Shown piece by piece: positions 25,481 to 34,286 of a stretch of DNA of 64,000 nucleotides. The translations under genes and the position numbers were made by a program. This DNA comes from Nostoc sp. UHCC 0302 (GTDB lineage: Bacteria; Cyanobacteriota; Cyanobacteriia; Cyanobacteriales; Nostocaceae), in assembly GCF_038096175.1 (NCBI RefSeq), contig NZ_CP151099.1, positions 4,000,501 through 4,064,500 of the forward strand, written 5' to 3'. Positions within the stretch are counted from its first letter, which is position 1. Each line of letters begins with the position of its first letter. Under the pieces are notes generated by a model. That model was not told the DNA's origin and searched no databases. It saw only the letters and a program-made list of their open reading frames with translations.

Positions 25481-26701
25481 ATGTATACCATCAGTACCTA
25501 CTCAATGCCGCCTCCTACATCAATGACAGAGCATATTACTCCTCCAACAACCAAGCCTCGCAATCCTTATTTCTCTTCTGGGCCTTGTGCAAAACGCCCA
25601 GGATGGTCTGTTTCTAATCTTCATCAAGCTTTTGTAGGTCGTTCTCACCGTTCAGATGATGGTAGAGCTAAATTGGCAGAAGTGATTGAGCGTTCTAAGA
25701 AAATCTTGGGCGTTCCTGCTGATTATCGTTTGGGCATTGTTCCAGCTTCTGATACTGGTGCAGTCGAGATGGCGTTGTGGTCACTGCTAGGACAACGCCC
25801 TGTTGATATCTTGGCATGGGAAAGTTTTGGGCAAGAATGGGTAAAAGATGTTTTAGATGAGTTGAAGTTACCTGATGTTCGCTTGATGAAAGCGCCCTAT
25901 GGCAGTTTACCGGATTTAGATCAGGTTGATTTTAGTCATGATGTGGTGTTTTTGTGGAATGGCACAACTTCAGGTGTGAGAGTTCCAAATGGAGATTGGA
26001 TCAAAGACGATCGCCAAGGATTAACTATCTGCGATGCTACATCTGCTGTTTTTGCGATGGATGTAGCCTGGGATAAGTTAGATGTGGTGACTTACTCTTG
26101 GCAAAAAGTATTAGGCGGAGAAGCACAGCATGGCGTCATTGTACTCTCACCCCGCGCTGTAGAACGGCTCGAAAGTTATCAACCAGCTTGGCCTCTACCT
26201 AAATTATTCCGACTAGTACAAAAAGGTAAGTTGATTGAAGGTATTTTTAAGGGAGATACAATCAACACACCATCAATGTTGTGCGTGGAAGATGCCCTCG
26301 ATGGGCTAATATGGGCAGAAAGTATTGGCGGACTTCCTGGTTTAATTGGTCGCAGTGAAGCTAATTTAAGTGCGATCGCTAAATGGGTTGAGCAAAGTAA
26401 TTGGGCAGGTTTCTTAGCACAGCAGCCAGAGACTCGCTCTTGTACCTCAATTTGCTTGCAGATTGTCGATTCTTGGTTTACTAGCCTAACTCTAGAAGAA
26501 CAGGCAAAATTTGCCAAAAAACTGGCAAAAATTTTGGAAAAGCAACAAGTCGCTTACGATATTGCATCCTATCGCGCTGCACCACCAGGGCTGCGGATTT
26601 GGGGAGGAGCAACAGTAGATACCGCAGATATTGAAGCCCTACTTCCCTGGTTGGATTGGGCGTACTCGACCATAAAAGCTGAGGTTGCTTCTGTGGCTTG
26701 A
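25481..26701 (+). CDS. serC: Phosphoserine aminotransferase
   Basis: PLP-dependent transamination in serine synthesis. The 406-residue protein starts its conserved core with [16 protein letters not shown] and has [24 protein letters not shown] and the PLP lysine in [14 protein letters not shown]. It belongs to the branch found in alphaproteobacteria and cyanobacteria rather than the E. coli type. Starts at 25481, 25505 or 25523 are possible; the third (MTEHITPP) fits family length best, but no ribosome binding site decides. The gene is probably monocistronic. Confidence 0.9.
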   Translation: MYTISTYSMPPPTSMTEHITPPTTKPRNPYFSSGPCAKRPGWSVSNLHQAFVGRSHRSDDGRAKLAEVIERSKKILGVPADYRLGIVPASDTGAVEMALWSLLGQRPVDILAWESFGQEWVKDVLDELKLPDVRLMKAPYGSLPDLDQVDFSHDVVFLWNGTTSGVRVPNGDWIKDDRQGLTICDATSAVFAMDVAWDKLDVVTYSWQKVLGGEAQHGVIVLSPRAVERLESYQPAWPLPKLFRLVQKGKLIEGIFKGDTINTPSMLCVEDALDGLIWAESIGGLPGLIGRSEANLSAIAKWVEQSNWAGFLAQQPETRSCTSICLQIVDSWFTSLTLEEQAKFAKKLAKILEKQQVAYDIASYRAAPPGLRIWGGATVDTADIEALLPWLDWAYSTIKAEVASVA

Positions 26702-26744
26702 TGTTATAAGCTGTTATGCAAATAAATTTGCACCTTGACTTGTG

Positions 26745-26802
26745 AAATTTGTCCTTTGTCATTAGTCATTTTTATTTATAAAGGACAAAGGACAAATGAC
26801 TA
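26745..26802. repeat. 'gtcctttgtcattagtcat' repeat pair providing the next gene's ribosome binding site
   Basis: A 'tttgtcctttgtcattagtcat' block and its rearranged complement 'aaaggacaaaggacaaatgac' flank an AT-rich core. The AAAGGA preceding the ATG at 26803 lies within it. Confidence 0.6.
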
Positions 26803-27165
26803 ATGACGGTGAGCATTAAAGTTTACGGAATACCGAACTGTGGAACCTGTAAAAAGGCTTTGAAGTGGCTGCAAGACAATGGTGTTGAATATGAGTTTAT
26901 TAATACCAAAGAAAATCCCCCAATTCGTGAAGAAATCGAAAAGTGGGTAAAATCTTTGGGTTATTTACCCATGCGAAATACCTCTGGTCAAGCTTACCGT
27001 GCCTTAAGTGATGATAAGAAAACTTGGACAGATGAGCAGTGGATTGAAGCATTCGCTAATAATGCAATGCTTCTCAAGCGTCCGCTTTTTGTTAAGGATG
27101 AAACAGCGGTGCTTGTCGGCTTCAAAGATAAAGAGGGATTAGTACGGGAAAAATTGGCAATTTAA
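26803..27165 (+). CDS. ArsC/Spx family thiol reductase-like protein
   Basis: A 120-residue thioredoxin-fold protein with GIPNCGTCKKALKWL near the N-terminus (C-x-x-C) and later LLKRPLFVKD, typical of the ArsC/YffB/Spx family. Length is normal for the family. It may reduce arsenate or act as a thiol oxidoreductase; the YffB-like members have no settled substrate. No ars genes are nearby, so an arsenate role is not supported by context. Confidence 0.88.
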   Translation: MTVSIKVYGIPNCGTCKKALKWLQDNGVEYEFINTKENPPIREEIEKWVKSLGYLPMRNTSGQAYRALSDDKKTWTDEQWIEAFANNAMLLKRPLFVKDETAVLVGFKDKEGLVREKLAI

Positions 27166-27765
27166 CTAATGAAAAATTTTAATAATCACAGGATTTGTCT
27201 GAGTAATTAAACATAATTTACTCAGAATAATCATAATTTACTGGTCAATCATCTGGGATTTTTTTAATTTTTCTAATAATTTTTTTAACTCTTATTTTCG
27301 CAAAATGTTTGCTTAGAATACAAGTGATTGTTGTAAAAATAATAGTTAATATTTTTACCCTTCCCCCCGCTTTCACACATAAAGCAGGGGACTTTTATAT
27401 TAGGAGCGTATAGCTGTGCGCCCTTAGTCTGTACTGCATCAAAATTGAAATAAATGCATATATTATCTACCATGTCAATGAAAATTTTATACACAAAAAG
27501 TTGTTAAAAAATAGCCGCAACGTTACCCCATTGCCTAATAATCAGATAACAAGATTTTTGAACTGGACATTATGAGTCATAAAAATACTATTAATCTCTT
27601 ATTTTAGCTGCGAGATGTAGCTGGAATTAATGCGGTGTCTTCTCTTCTCCTATCAAGGACACTGAGAGCAAAGCACACGTGTCTACGCCTGCTGCGGCAA
27701 ACAATAAATAAACAATTCAAAACCACTTAAAACCCAAACAAGCATATACAATTTAAAGGCATAAG
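27166..27765. other. Intergenic region with minor hairpins
   Basis: CTGAGTAA (27199-27206) and TTACTCAG (27218-27225) form one stem. CCCCGCTTT and AAAGCAGGGG (27365-27390) form another with a bulge, possibly a weak terminator. A 69-codon minus-strand frame over 27285-27494 has no coding features. The downstream 150 bp is the 5' region of the FadL-like gene. Confidence 0.45.
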
Positions 27766-29088
27766 ATGAAGCAATTACGGGTGAACTGGTCGCTAGTGCC
27801 AATACTAGTAGCGCTAACAGTAACTAGTACAGCAAAAATCACATTTGCTGGTGGATTTGCCCTCAATGAACAGAGTGTCAAAAGTATGGGAAATGCCTTC
27901 GCAGGAAGTGCAGCTACTGCTGATGATGCCAGCACAATTTTCTATAATCCGGCAGGATTGACCCGGTTTACAGACAATTCTATAGTTGGGGCTTCCTATG
28001 CCATTTTCCCTACAGTCAGTTTTAAAAACCAAGGTTCTAGAATAGTCACAGGTGCGCCATTATCAGGCGGTAATGGTGGAGAGGCAGGTGTTGATATTGT
28101 AGTGCCAAACCTCTACGCTGCTTGGAGCGTTTCCGATCGCATAAAACTGGGTATTGGAATTAACGTCCCTTTTGGGCTAGCTACTAAATACAACAGCGAC
28201 TGGGTTGGGCGCTATCAAGCAGTTGAGTCTAAACTCTCTACGATTAATATTAATCCCACCGTTGCAGCTAAATTGACTGACAATTTTTCTGTAGGTGCGG
28301 GGCTGAATATACAATATGCTGAGGCAACACTCTCGAACGCGATCGACTTTGGTTTAATTGGGCGGAGTGCTGGTTTACCTACTCAACCTCAGCAAGCAGA
28401 TGGTTTTGTCAAAGTCACTGGTTCCGATTGGAGTGTCGGCTATAACCTGGGGGTGATGTACGAACCAACTAAAACTACCCGCATTGGTCTTAGCTACCGT
28501 TCTCCAATTACCCAAGACATCCGGGGAAATGCTGACTTCACTGTACCAGGAAGTGCCAGAGTACTCACTGCAAGGGGACAATTTACAGACACAGGAGCCA
28601 AGGCTGTTTTGAACTTGCCTGATACATTATCACTTGCTGTGTACCAACAACTTAACCCCCGCTTGGCAATTGTCGGTGATGTTACCTGGACAAACTGGAG
28701 CCGCTTCCAAGAACTGCGAGTTGAGTTTGACAACCCAGTTCAAGCAGATAAAGTGCAGCCAGAAAACTGGGATGATACCTACCGCTTTGGAGTTGGGCTA
28801 AACTACGCACTAAACGATAGCTTAACACTGCGGACTGGTGTTACCTACGATCCTAGCCCGTTCAGTAATGAATTTTCTACCGCCAGATTACCGGGTGGAG
28901 ACCGGACTTTAATCGGGTTTGGTGCTAGCTATCGACCTTCAAAGTCACTCAATATAGATTTTGGCTATACCCATGTGTTTGTAGCTGATAATTTTATTAA
29001 TCAGTCAAATTCTACAGATGGTACGCTAACAGGTAAATTTGAAGGCAGCGTCGATGTCGTTGGGCTACAAATAAATTGGCAATTTTAA
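27766..29088 (+). CDS. FadL/OMPP1-type outer membrane beta-barrel transporter
   Basis: A 440-residue outer-membrane protein. A signal peptide (residues 1-29) precedes GGFALNEQSVKSMGNAFAG, the N-terminal hatch signature of FadL channels, and DDASTIFYNPAGL, the NPA kink motif. Alternating beta strands fill the remainder, and the protein ends in the terminal phenylalanine QINWQF expected for Bam-dependent insertion. FadL-type channels take up long-chain fatty acids or other hydrophobic compounds. AAAGG lies seven bases before the ATG. Confidence 0.9.
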   Translation: MKQLRVNWSLVPILVALTVTSTAKITFAGGFALNEQSVKSMGNAFAGSAATADDASTIFYNPAGLTRFTDNSIVGASYAIFPTVSFKNQGSRIVTGAPLSGGNGGEAGVDIVVPNLYAAWSVSDRIKLGIGINVPFGLATKYNSDWVGRYQAVESKLSTININPTVAAKLTDNFSVGAGLNIQYAEATLSNAIDFGLIGRSAGLPTQPQQADGFVKVTGSDWSVGYNLGVMYEPTKTTRIGLSYRSPITQDIRGNADFTVPGSARVLTARGQFTDTGAKAVLNLPDTLSLAVYQQLNPRLAIVGDVTWTNWSRFQELRVEFDNPVQADKVQPENWDDTYRFGVGLNYALNDSLTLRTGVTYDPSPFSNEFSTARLPGGDRTLIGFGASYRPSKSLNIDFGYTHVFVADNFINQSNSTDGTLTGKFEGSVDVVGLQINWQF

Positions 29089-29100
29089 CAACAGAGAATT

Positions 29101-29340
29101 CAGGAGCGGAGCCGGAGACGCTCCGCCTCCGGTCAGAATGCAATCAGTGGGGGTCTTAAACCCTTCTATTCATCTGCCCTCCGGGAGAAGGCAGCGCTGC
29201 TGACGCTCTTTCGCCTACAGCCCTTTGGGCATCCTACGGCAGGTGTCTCGCTTCGGGAGATGAATTGCTATCGCTGTGCGCTAAGAGCGCCCCGCTACGC
29301 TAACACCAGTCGTACAGAATTAATGCTGAATTCTGACTTC
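29101..29340. repeat. Dense interspersed repeats with several inverted segments
   Basis: Contains GCGGAGC/GCTCCGC, a ccggag/ctccgg palindrome, and mosaic pieces of the ctgccctccgggagaagg and cgctaagagcgccccgctacgc types. It separates two convergent genes and may end both transcripts. Confidence 0.6.
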
Positions 29341-29346
29341 TGAATT

Positions 29347-30474
29347 TTATTTTTCCAACTTGAGACTAAATTTGAGTTGATCTGTGGCTTGTTCAATATT
29401 CACAACCATAGCCTGTAACTCCTTCGCCTTTTCCTCGGGTAAGGTGTAATTGGCAAACATCCCTGCTCCTAGTTCAGTTCCTGCCAAATACTTCAGGTTT
29501 TCGTTTATCTGATCAGCTGGATAAAACTCGACGTGTAAATGCGCTTCTGGATGTGCTTTACCGTCAGTTGGCGCTTGAAACCAAGCCATTATGTAAGGAA
29601 ATGGGCGATTCCACAAACCGTCATACTTGAGGGTAACAGTTTTTAAGGCTTTAGCAAGTCCCCGACGCTGCTGTGCGGTAAGCTCAAACAAAGTACCGAC
29701 TGGCTCTTTTGGCGCAATCCAAACCTCATAAGGGTAACGCGCACATACTGGAACAAAGGCGATCGCATACTCATCTTCATAAATAATTCGCTTGTTTTCC
29801 GCTATTTCTTTTTCAATTAAATCCGCCAATAAACCCCGTTGATGCTCTTGGTAAAATCGCCGCTGCATTTCTAACATCCGTGCGGGAATAGGTGGAATAA
29901 AAGGATATGCATATATTTGACCATAGGATTGGTGCAAATTAATACCTATATCTGCCTGCCTATTTTCAAATGGCAGCACATATTGAATTTCCTGATTTGC
30001 CCCAAGTACACAGGTGCGATCGCCCCATACTTGTAGGAGTAAATCTAAGTGATCTAGTTCCAAGGAACTCAGAGAAGCTCGCGGTTTTTGAGTAAAAACA
30101 ACAGTTTCACACACGCCATTACCTGGCAATGTTTCAACAATGGACTTAGGCGGCTTGGATGCAGATGGTGTCATCAAGGGGAACCGATTATCGAACACCG
30201 CTACGTCATACTTCCCTGGGGGAAGTTCGCTAGAAAATTGCTTGTCGTTGGGTGGTGCGAACGGCTCATACTCTAAGGGTGGCCTAAAAGTTTGCTCTTG
30301 CTGATAACTCGCGTAAGCTACCCATTCTCCACGCAATACGTGCCAGCGCAGATGGTAATTTGCCTGTATTGATGGATTGCTGGAGCTAGTTGGGATGATC
30401 GTTTCTGTGATCGGAAATCGGCTGTATAAAGTTAGTTGACGGCCATCCGGCTTTAATAGTTGGTGGGAGTACAT
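29347..30474 (-). CDS. Galactose-1-phosphate uridylyltransferase-like protein lacking the catalytic histidine
   Basis: A 375-residue GalT-fold protein (KYDVAVFDNRFP, GVCETVVFT, FENRQADIGINLH, QIYAYPFIPP, AHLHVEFYP). The nucleophile motif HPHGQ of the family reads QSYGQ at residues 182-186, so the uridylylated histidine is replaced by Tyr184. The CPxC zinc motif usual near residue 70 is also missing (YEPFAPP). It may be an inactive or repurposed GalT paralogue. The start at 30474 is chosen for GGAGAAGG upstream. Confidence 0.82.
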   Translation of the reverse strand: MYSHQLLKPDGRQLTLYSRFPITETIIPTSSSNPSIQANYHLRWHVLRGEWVAYASYQQEQTFRPPLEYEPFAPPNDKQFSSELPPGKYDVAVFDNRFPLMTPSASKPPKSIVETLPGNGVCETVVFTQKPRASLSSLELDHLDLLLQVWGDRTCVLGANQEIQYVLPFENRQADIGINLHQSYGQIYAYPFIPPIPARMLEMQRRFYQEHQRGLLADLIEKEIAENKRIIYEDEYAIAFVPVCARYPYEVWIAPKEPVGTLFELTAQQRRGLAKALKTVTLKYDGLWNRPFPYIMAWFQAPTDGKAHPEAHLHVEFYPADQINENLKYLAGTELGAGMFANYTLPEEKAKELQAMVVNIEQATDQLKFSLKLEK

Positions 30475-31369
30475 AATCCTTCTCCTCAAAGGGTTCCAGA
30501 GCAAATTGCCTCAAAAGAATATTGAGACCTGCGATGCGCGTACAACAACCAGTTAGCTTGCTCAAAAGTAACCCTTATCTGCATATTGCAAAAATACGCC
30601 AAACATTTCAGGATTGTTGACAGTGTTCCCCAGGATAGGCTATCGAATTTCTATCTCTGAGATATTTTAGCAGCGCTGATTTTTTCATACATTGTAAGTA
30701 TGGAATTTATCTTAGCTCGTGAGATTATGGCACACGTAGCCAAATCTGAAATTTTTGTTCATTTAAGGTGTTTGTATAGGATTTGCAGGCAATTTCCTGG
30801 TAATTGGCTCGATTAGGGGGTATGACCCCTCAGTCGCCTAGAGTATCATAATCTTTGAGGGCTTTCTTGTCAAAAATATTATGAAAAACTTGGGTACTTA
30901 CAATGCAAAAAGCGTACCAAGCAAAATATTAAGTAGGTGTTTCATACAGCCAGTTAATCAGTAGGAATAAATCTTAGTAAAACGCTATAAAAGTGTCATT
31001 AGGATATGACATACCTGTAAAAATAAGGATTTTAGCCTCCATTTGGCAAATAGAGCTGTCTGCTAAAAGCGATCGCCTTTGTGTGAATGCCGTTATCAAA
31101 TCTAGCGCGTCGATATCGTGTTCACTCTAGGCGAACTAGACAAAATTCGCAACATAGTTTTTATCTCCCATGTTGCTTAGATTACGGGCAATTCAAAATA
31201 TCTAGCATATGCCAGTCAAAAATCTATGAATTATATTGATGTACATCAATAATACTTATCGCCCAAAGTGCAGCGCTCTTTTTGGGCGATCGCTACAGTT
31301 TTACGCTATATGCAAACTCATTTGATTTTCTAGTCTTAGCTAGAAAATAGATGTCATACTAATTTTAAA
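30475..31369. other. Long intergenic region with small inverted repeats
   Basis: Hairpins CGCCCAAA/TTTGGGCG (31260-31288) and ATTTTCTAG/CTAGAAAAT (31325-31348) lie near the end of the minus-strand gene at 31370; the second could end that transcript. A 27-codon frame starting at 30881 has no ribosome binding site or recognisable similarity. Otherwise nothing is supported. Confidence 0.45.
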
Positions 31370-31720
31370 TCACCAATTTTTACCTAATAGCAATTCAAAT
31401 TGAGCTTGTAAAGCCTTGATATCTGCAACTCTTGCCACTAGTAAATTATCTGTGCCAGCATCGCTTAAACGTGCTTTCCAATATCCTACCCTCTCTGAAT
31501 TATTCAACCAAAACTGAATTACTGTGTCTACTACTTGATCCAGATTCCAATCTTGCTTTGTCGGGACTGATTCCACAGATTCTAAGAACGCATCTAAGGT
31601 ACATCTCTGTGTTCCCAGGTATTCTATTCCTTCTTGCAGTGGTTCCTGCAAACCTTGCTGTTGGTGGTTAAAGAACTGCAATACAGGAGATACTCCTACA
31701 ATATCGAAAATATATTTCAT
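31370..31720 (-). CDS. Unknown small protein, predicted HrcA/CIRCE-controlled
   Basis: A 116-residue soluble protein, MKYIFDIVGVSPVLQFFNHQ... ending in QFELLLGKNW. It has no signal peptide or membrane segment, and I do not recognise a family. The ATG at 31720 has GGGGAGG about six bases upstream, a strong site, so the longer start at 31750 is unlikely. A near-perfect CIRCE operator lies 138 bp upstream in the same intergenic region with no other gene close enough to use it. This suggests heat-induced expression and a stress-related role, which is inference. Confidence 0.75.
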   Translation of the reverse strand: MKYIFDIVGVSPVLQFFNHQQQGLQEPLQEGIEYLGTQRCTLDAFLESVESVPTKQDWNLDQVVDTVIQFWLNNSERVGYWKARLSDAGTDNLLVARVADIKALQAQFELLLGKNW

Positions 31721-31857
31721 TTCAATCCTCCCCTTATTCATTATTTGCACAAAAGTTCTAGTTTTACAATAAAAATAATGTCTTAAAATTTTATAAATTT
31801 TATCTAGAAAAAGTAGAACTTTCGTCTATGTCTAAGGTATTCAACTTTAGTCAATAA

Positions 31858-31884
31858 TTAGCACTTACCAGTGGTGAGTGCTAA
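31858..31884. promoter_or_regulatory. CIRCE operator (HrcA binding site)
   Basis: TTAGCACTT-N9-GAGTGCTAA matches the CIRCE consensus TTAGCACTC-N9-GAGTGCTAA at 17 of 18 arm positions and has the exact nine-base spacer. CIRCE is the binding site of the HrcA repressor, known in cyanobacteria before groESL and groEL2. Neither is in this window; the nearest gene oriented to use it is the 116-residue unknown at 31370-31720. Confidence 0.92.
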
Positions 31885-32273
31885 TATTTATTCAATTGTT
31901 TTGATGTGTTATTAAAGAGTTTCAACTATTAATTAAGCCATAACATTATTTTTAATAATTTTTTAAATATCTGGCAGATCGTTGGGAAAGGCAAAGTGGC
32001 GGCTTAAACTACTGCCTGTTTGTAGGTTGTAGTATATATGGACATTTGGGGTAATGGGTTCCGCTACTGCGACTAAATTTGATTAAATGGATAAACGCTT
32101 GCGGCTTCTAGTCGGACATCGCTCTACTTCTGTTTACTATCTTGAAGCGTGGAAGTTCTATAAATGCTTGCTACCTTGCCGATGTTTCTAATTTTCTTCA
32201 TTAGGGTGAAGAAGCAAATTAAAAAGCGATCGCACAAAGCACAAATGAGATTATTGTTTTACCTGAAGTAAAG
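31885..32273. other. Intergenic stretch, nothing recognised
   Basis: AT-rich start, then mixed sequence with one HIP1-like motif at about 32226. No chaperonin gene fragment or other coding frame is convincing. Confidence 0.5.
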
Positions 32274-33113
32274 CTAACTCAAGCCAGGAAACAGTGGTGC
32301 TTCTTCTTGATCGTACTTAGCGAGATAATTCTGGAAGGTTGTACCGCCAGTACCGATATCAGCACCAACTATTTTCAGCTGCCCAATTGCCAGCCCTAAA
32401 TGCAATTGATGAAACCGTCTTTGCAACTCTTCATAAGCACGTAAATACTTCAAAATTGCACTAGCTTGGGGATGATTTTGCAAATTGACGATGCGTTCTT
32501 CTTGAGGGTTACCAGTAACTCGGCTGATGAGAAGTTCATAGTAGTGAACAAGATTATGCTGATGGTATAATTCAAACCATTGCGCCACGTCTTCTCCATA
32601 ACGGCGATTAAACTCAACTTCCGCAATGTGTAATTCACCCTGTGCATTCTTAGTGCCACCATCCCAATATTTGCGAACACCACTCATAATTTCCAGATGA
32701 CGAAACTGAAAAGACTGAAAACCGCTAGTGGGGCCGATACTTGTTCTGAACTCAGCAAACGCCCGCATTGTCATGAGAATAGGCATGGTTGTATTTACAA
32801 CTTCGTAAAAGCGTAGGATACGCCGGAAGAAATAACACGCCTCCCCTGTATTACCAATAATCGAATCTGTTGAATTTTGCAGCGCTTCAGCTAAAGCATC
32901 TAAAACTCGTTCCATATCAATAATCATTTGATGGAAAGCAATTTCGCAGGTTTGATGCACAGTAATAAATAAATCTTCGTCCTGAGAAGCAGTTAAAGGC
33001 TTTTTGCAGCTGACTAGTGCCTCAATGTTGTGGTAACTCCAGTAGTGATTTTGAGTAACGTCCAGGTTGGGATCTAGTGGCGGTAAAGATTGAGGTTTGT
33101 ATGATTCAGACAT
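32274..33113 (-). CDS. Tryptophan 2,3-dioxygenase family protein
   Basis: A 279-residue all-helical heme dioxygenase-like protein. FITVHQTCEIAFHQ carries the distal histidine region, GFQSFQFRHLE the substrate-binding stretch, RRFHQLHLGLA the likely proximal heme histidine and GTGGTTFQNYL the conserved loop that contacts the substrate carboxylate. True enzymes open the indole ring of tryptophan to N-formylkynurenine. No kynurenine-pathway gene is adjacent, so a different indole substrate is possible. The first ATG (33113) is used; an in-frame TTG three codons upstream has no better ribosome binding site. Confidence 0.85.
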   Translation of the reverse strand: MSESYKPQSLPPLDPNLDVTQNHYWSYHNIEALVSCKKPLTASQDEDLFITVHQTCEIAFHQMIIDMERVLDALAEALQNSTDSIIGNTGEACYFFRRILRFYEVVNTTMPILMTMRAFAEFRTSIGPTSGFQSFQFRHLEIMSGVRKYWDGGTKNAQGELHIAEVEFNRRYGEDVAQWFELYHQHNLVHYYELLISRVTGNPQEERIVNLQNHPQASAILKYLRAYEELQRRFHQLHLGLAIGQLKIVGADIGTGGTTFQNYLAKYDQEEAPLFPGLS

Positions 33114-34286
33114 AGTTGGCAAGAATTGGGTATTGGGGACTAGGTACTGGGAACTGAGGCATTGAGCATTAGGAGTCCTGAGTCAAAAGTAAAGAGTCAA
33201 GAGGCAAGGCTCCTCCGACTTCTCTGTGTCTCCTAACTACAAAATCAATGACTTTTGCAAGAGACTCCATGAGCTGCGCTCACAACGAATGACGAAAATC
33301 TCTCTTGCAATACCCAATGTCCAATACCCAATTTTCATAGAATGTTTAATCTACTCCGCCCTCCGCCCTAATCACCAAATAATTAATTTGGGTAATACGC
33401 AGTGGCGAACATTGTTTAGCACTGGCAAAAGGACTCTATATCATTGCAGTAGAAAATGGTTATGTAGTAATCCTATTTCATTTATAAAACTTTTTGGTTC
33501 TGCTTTTAATGTTGTAACTTGTGAAAACTAGCTACTTTTCTAATGCGATTGGTGAGAAAAGCTGATTTTAAATATTAAGATAACTTTGCCAACAAAGTCA
33601 ATCTACTGGTAAAAAACTTGGATTAATGGTACTCTAACTTTTGACATGCGATCGCTGATTTATGGACTATTAATCGCCATTTCCGCTCGTAGTCAACTAT
33701 CCAAAGACTGAAATTTTTTCTTTTAAAGTATAGCCATTAGTTAGTTGTATAATTTAGGTGACAGATGAAAAATATTAGCTGTAGAGTGAGTTGAAATTTT
33801 TCTCTCTTAAAATATTAGTAAATGTTCATGATGAATCAAGCTTGACGGTGTTAGCCTTGCTAGGGGATTATAAAGAGGAGAAAGACAGCTATATAAATGC
33901 CAATTATTCTGCTGTTTAACCGCGATTCTAGAAAGGATAAAGCAGCCGATTTGTACTAAGCCTCTTTATTTTTGCAATATATTCAGCTCACCTTTTTACC
34001 CTTAGTGTTATTCGATGGTTATTTAAACACTAAACGCTTACAACTGAATTAGGACTGGGAGATGTGGCAAACATTCGGATAGATGTTATTTAGATGTGAC
34101 AGCAGGTGATGGTAAATAGAAATGTTTTGATGTTCCAGAGTTAAGGGTTTGCATTCGGAGTTTCGATGATGAAACAAACCGAATAATCCTCCGAATATCT
34201 GCACAACTGAACCTTGCATCTAAATGTTTTCCCATTGTCAATCAATGAATTTGTGAAAGGGTTTTATTTTTTTGGAGGATATTTTC
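33114..34286. other. Long intergenic region before the SLH-fasciclin gene
   Basis: The first 250 bases hold short repeat debris ('ggtactgggaactgag', 'cccaatgtccaatacccaat'). A 101-codon plus-strand frame there is made of repeats and is rejected. The last 250 bases probably form a long 5' leader (see 34153-34196). Confidence 0.5.
34153..34196 (+). promoter_or_regulatory. Two-tier stem-loop in the leader of the SLH-fasciclin gene
   Basis: ATTCGGAG (34153-34160) pairs with CTCCGAAT (34189-34196), enclosing TTTC/GAAA around a six-base loop. It lies about 90 bp upstream of the start codon. It could be an RNA element or an operator. Confidence 0.3.

Noticed and set aside
27285-27494. 69-codon minus-strand frame
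   Set aside because: Covers a hairpin region, has biased composition and lacks a start context.
30881-30964. 27-codon frame near the GalT-like gene
   Set aside because: No ribosome binding site, no recognisable similarity, and it is within AT-rich spacer.
31885-32273. groEL or groES fragment next to CIRCE
   Set aside because: No chaperonin sequence can be read in any frame of this spacer.
33226-33531. 101-codon plus-strand frame
   Set aside because: Made largely of intergenic repeat text (cccaatgtccaatacccaat and similar), no ribosome binding site, and no protein-like pattern.
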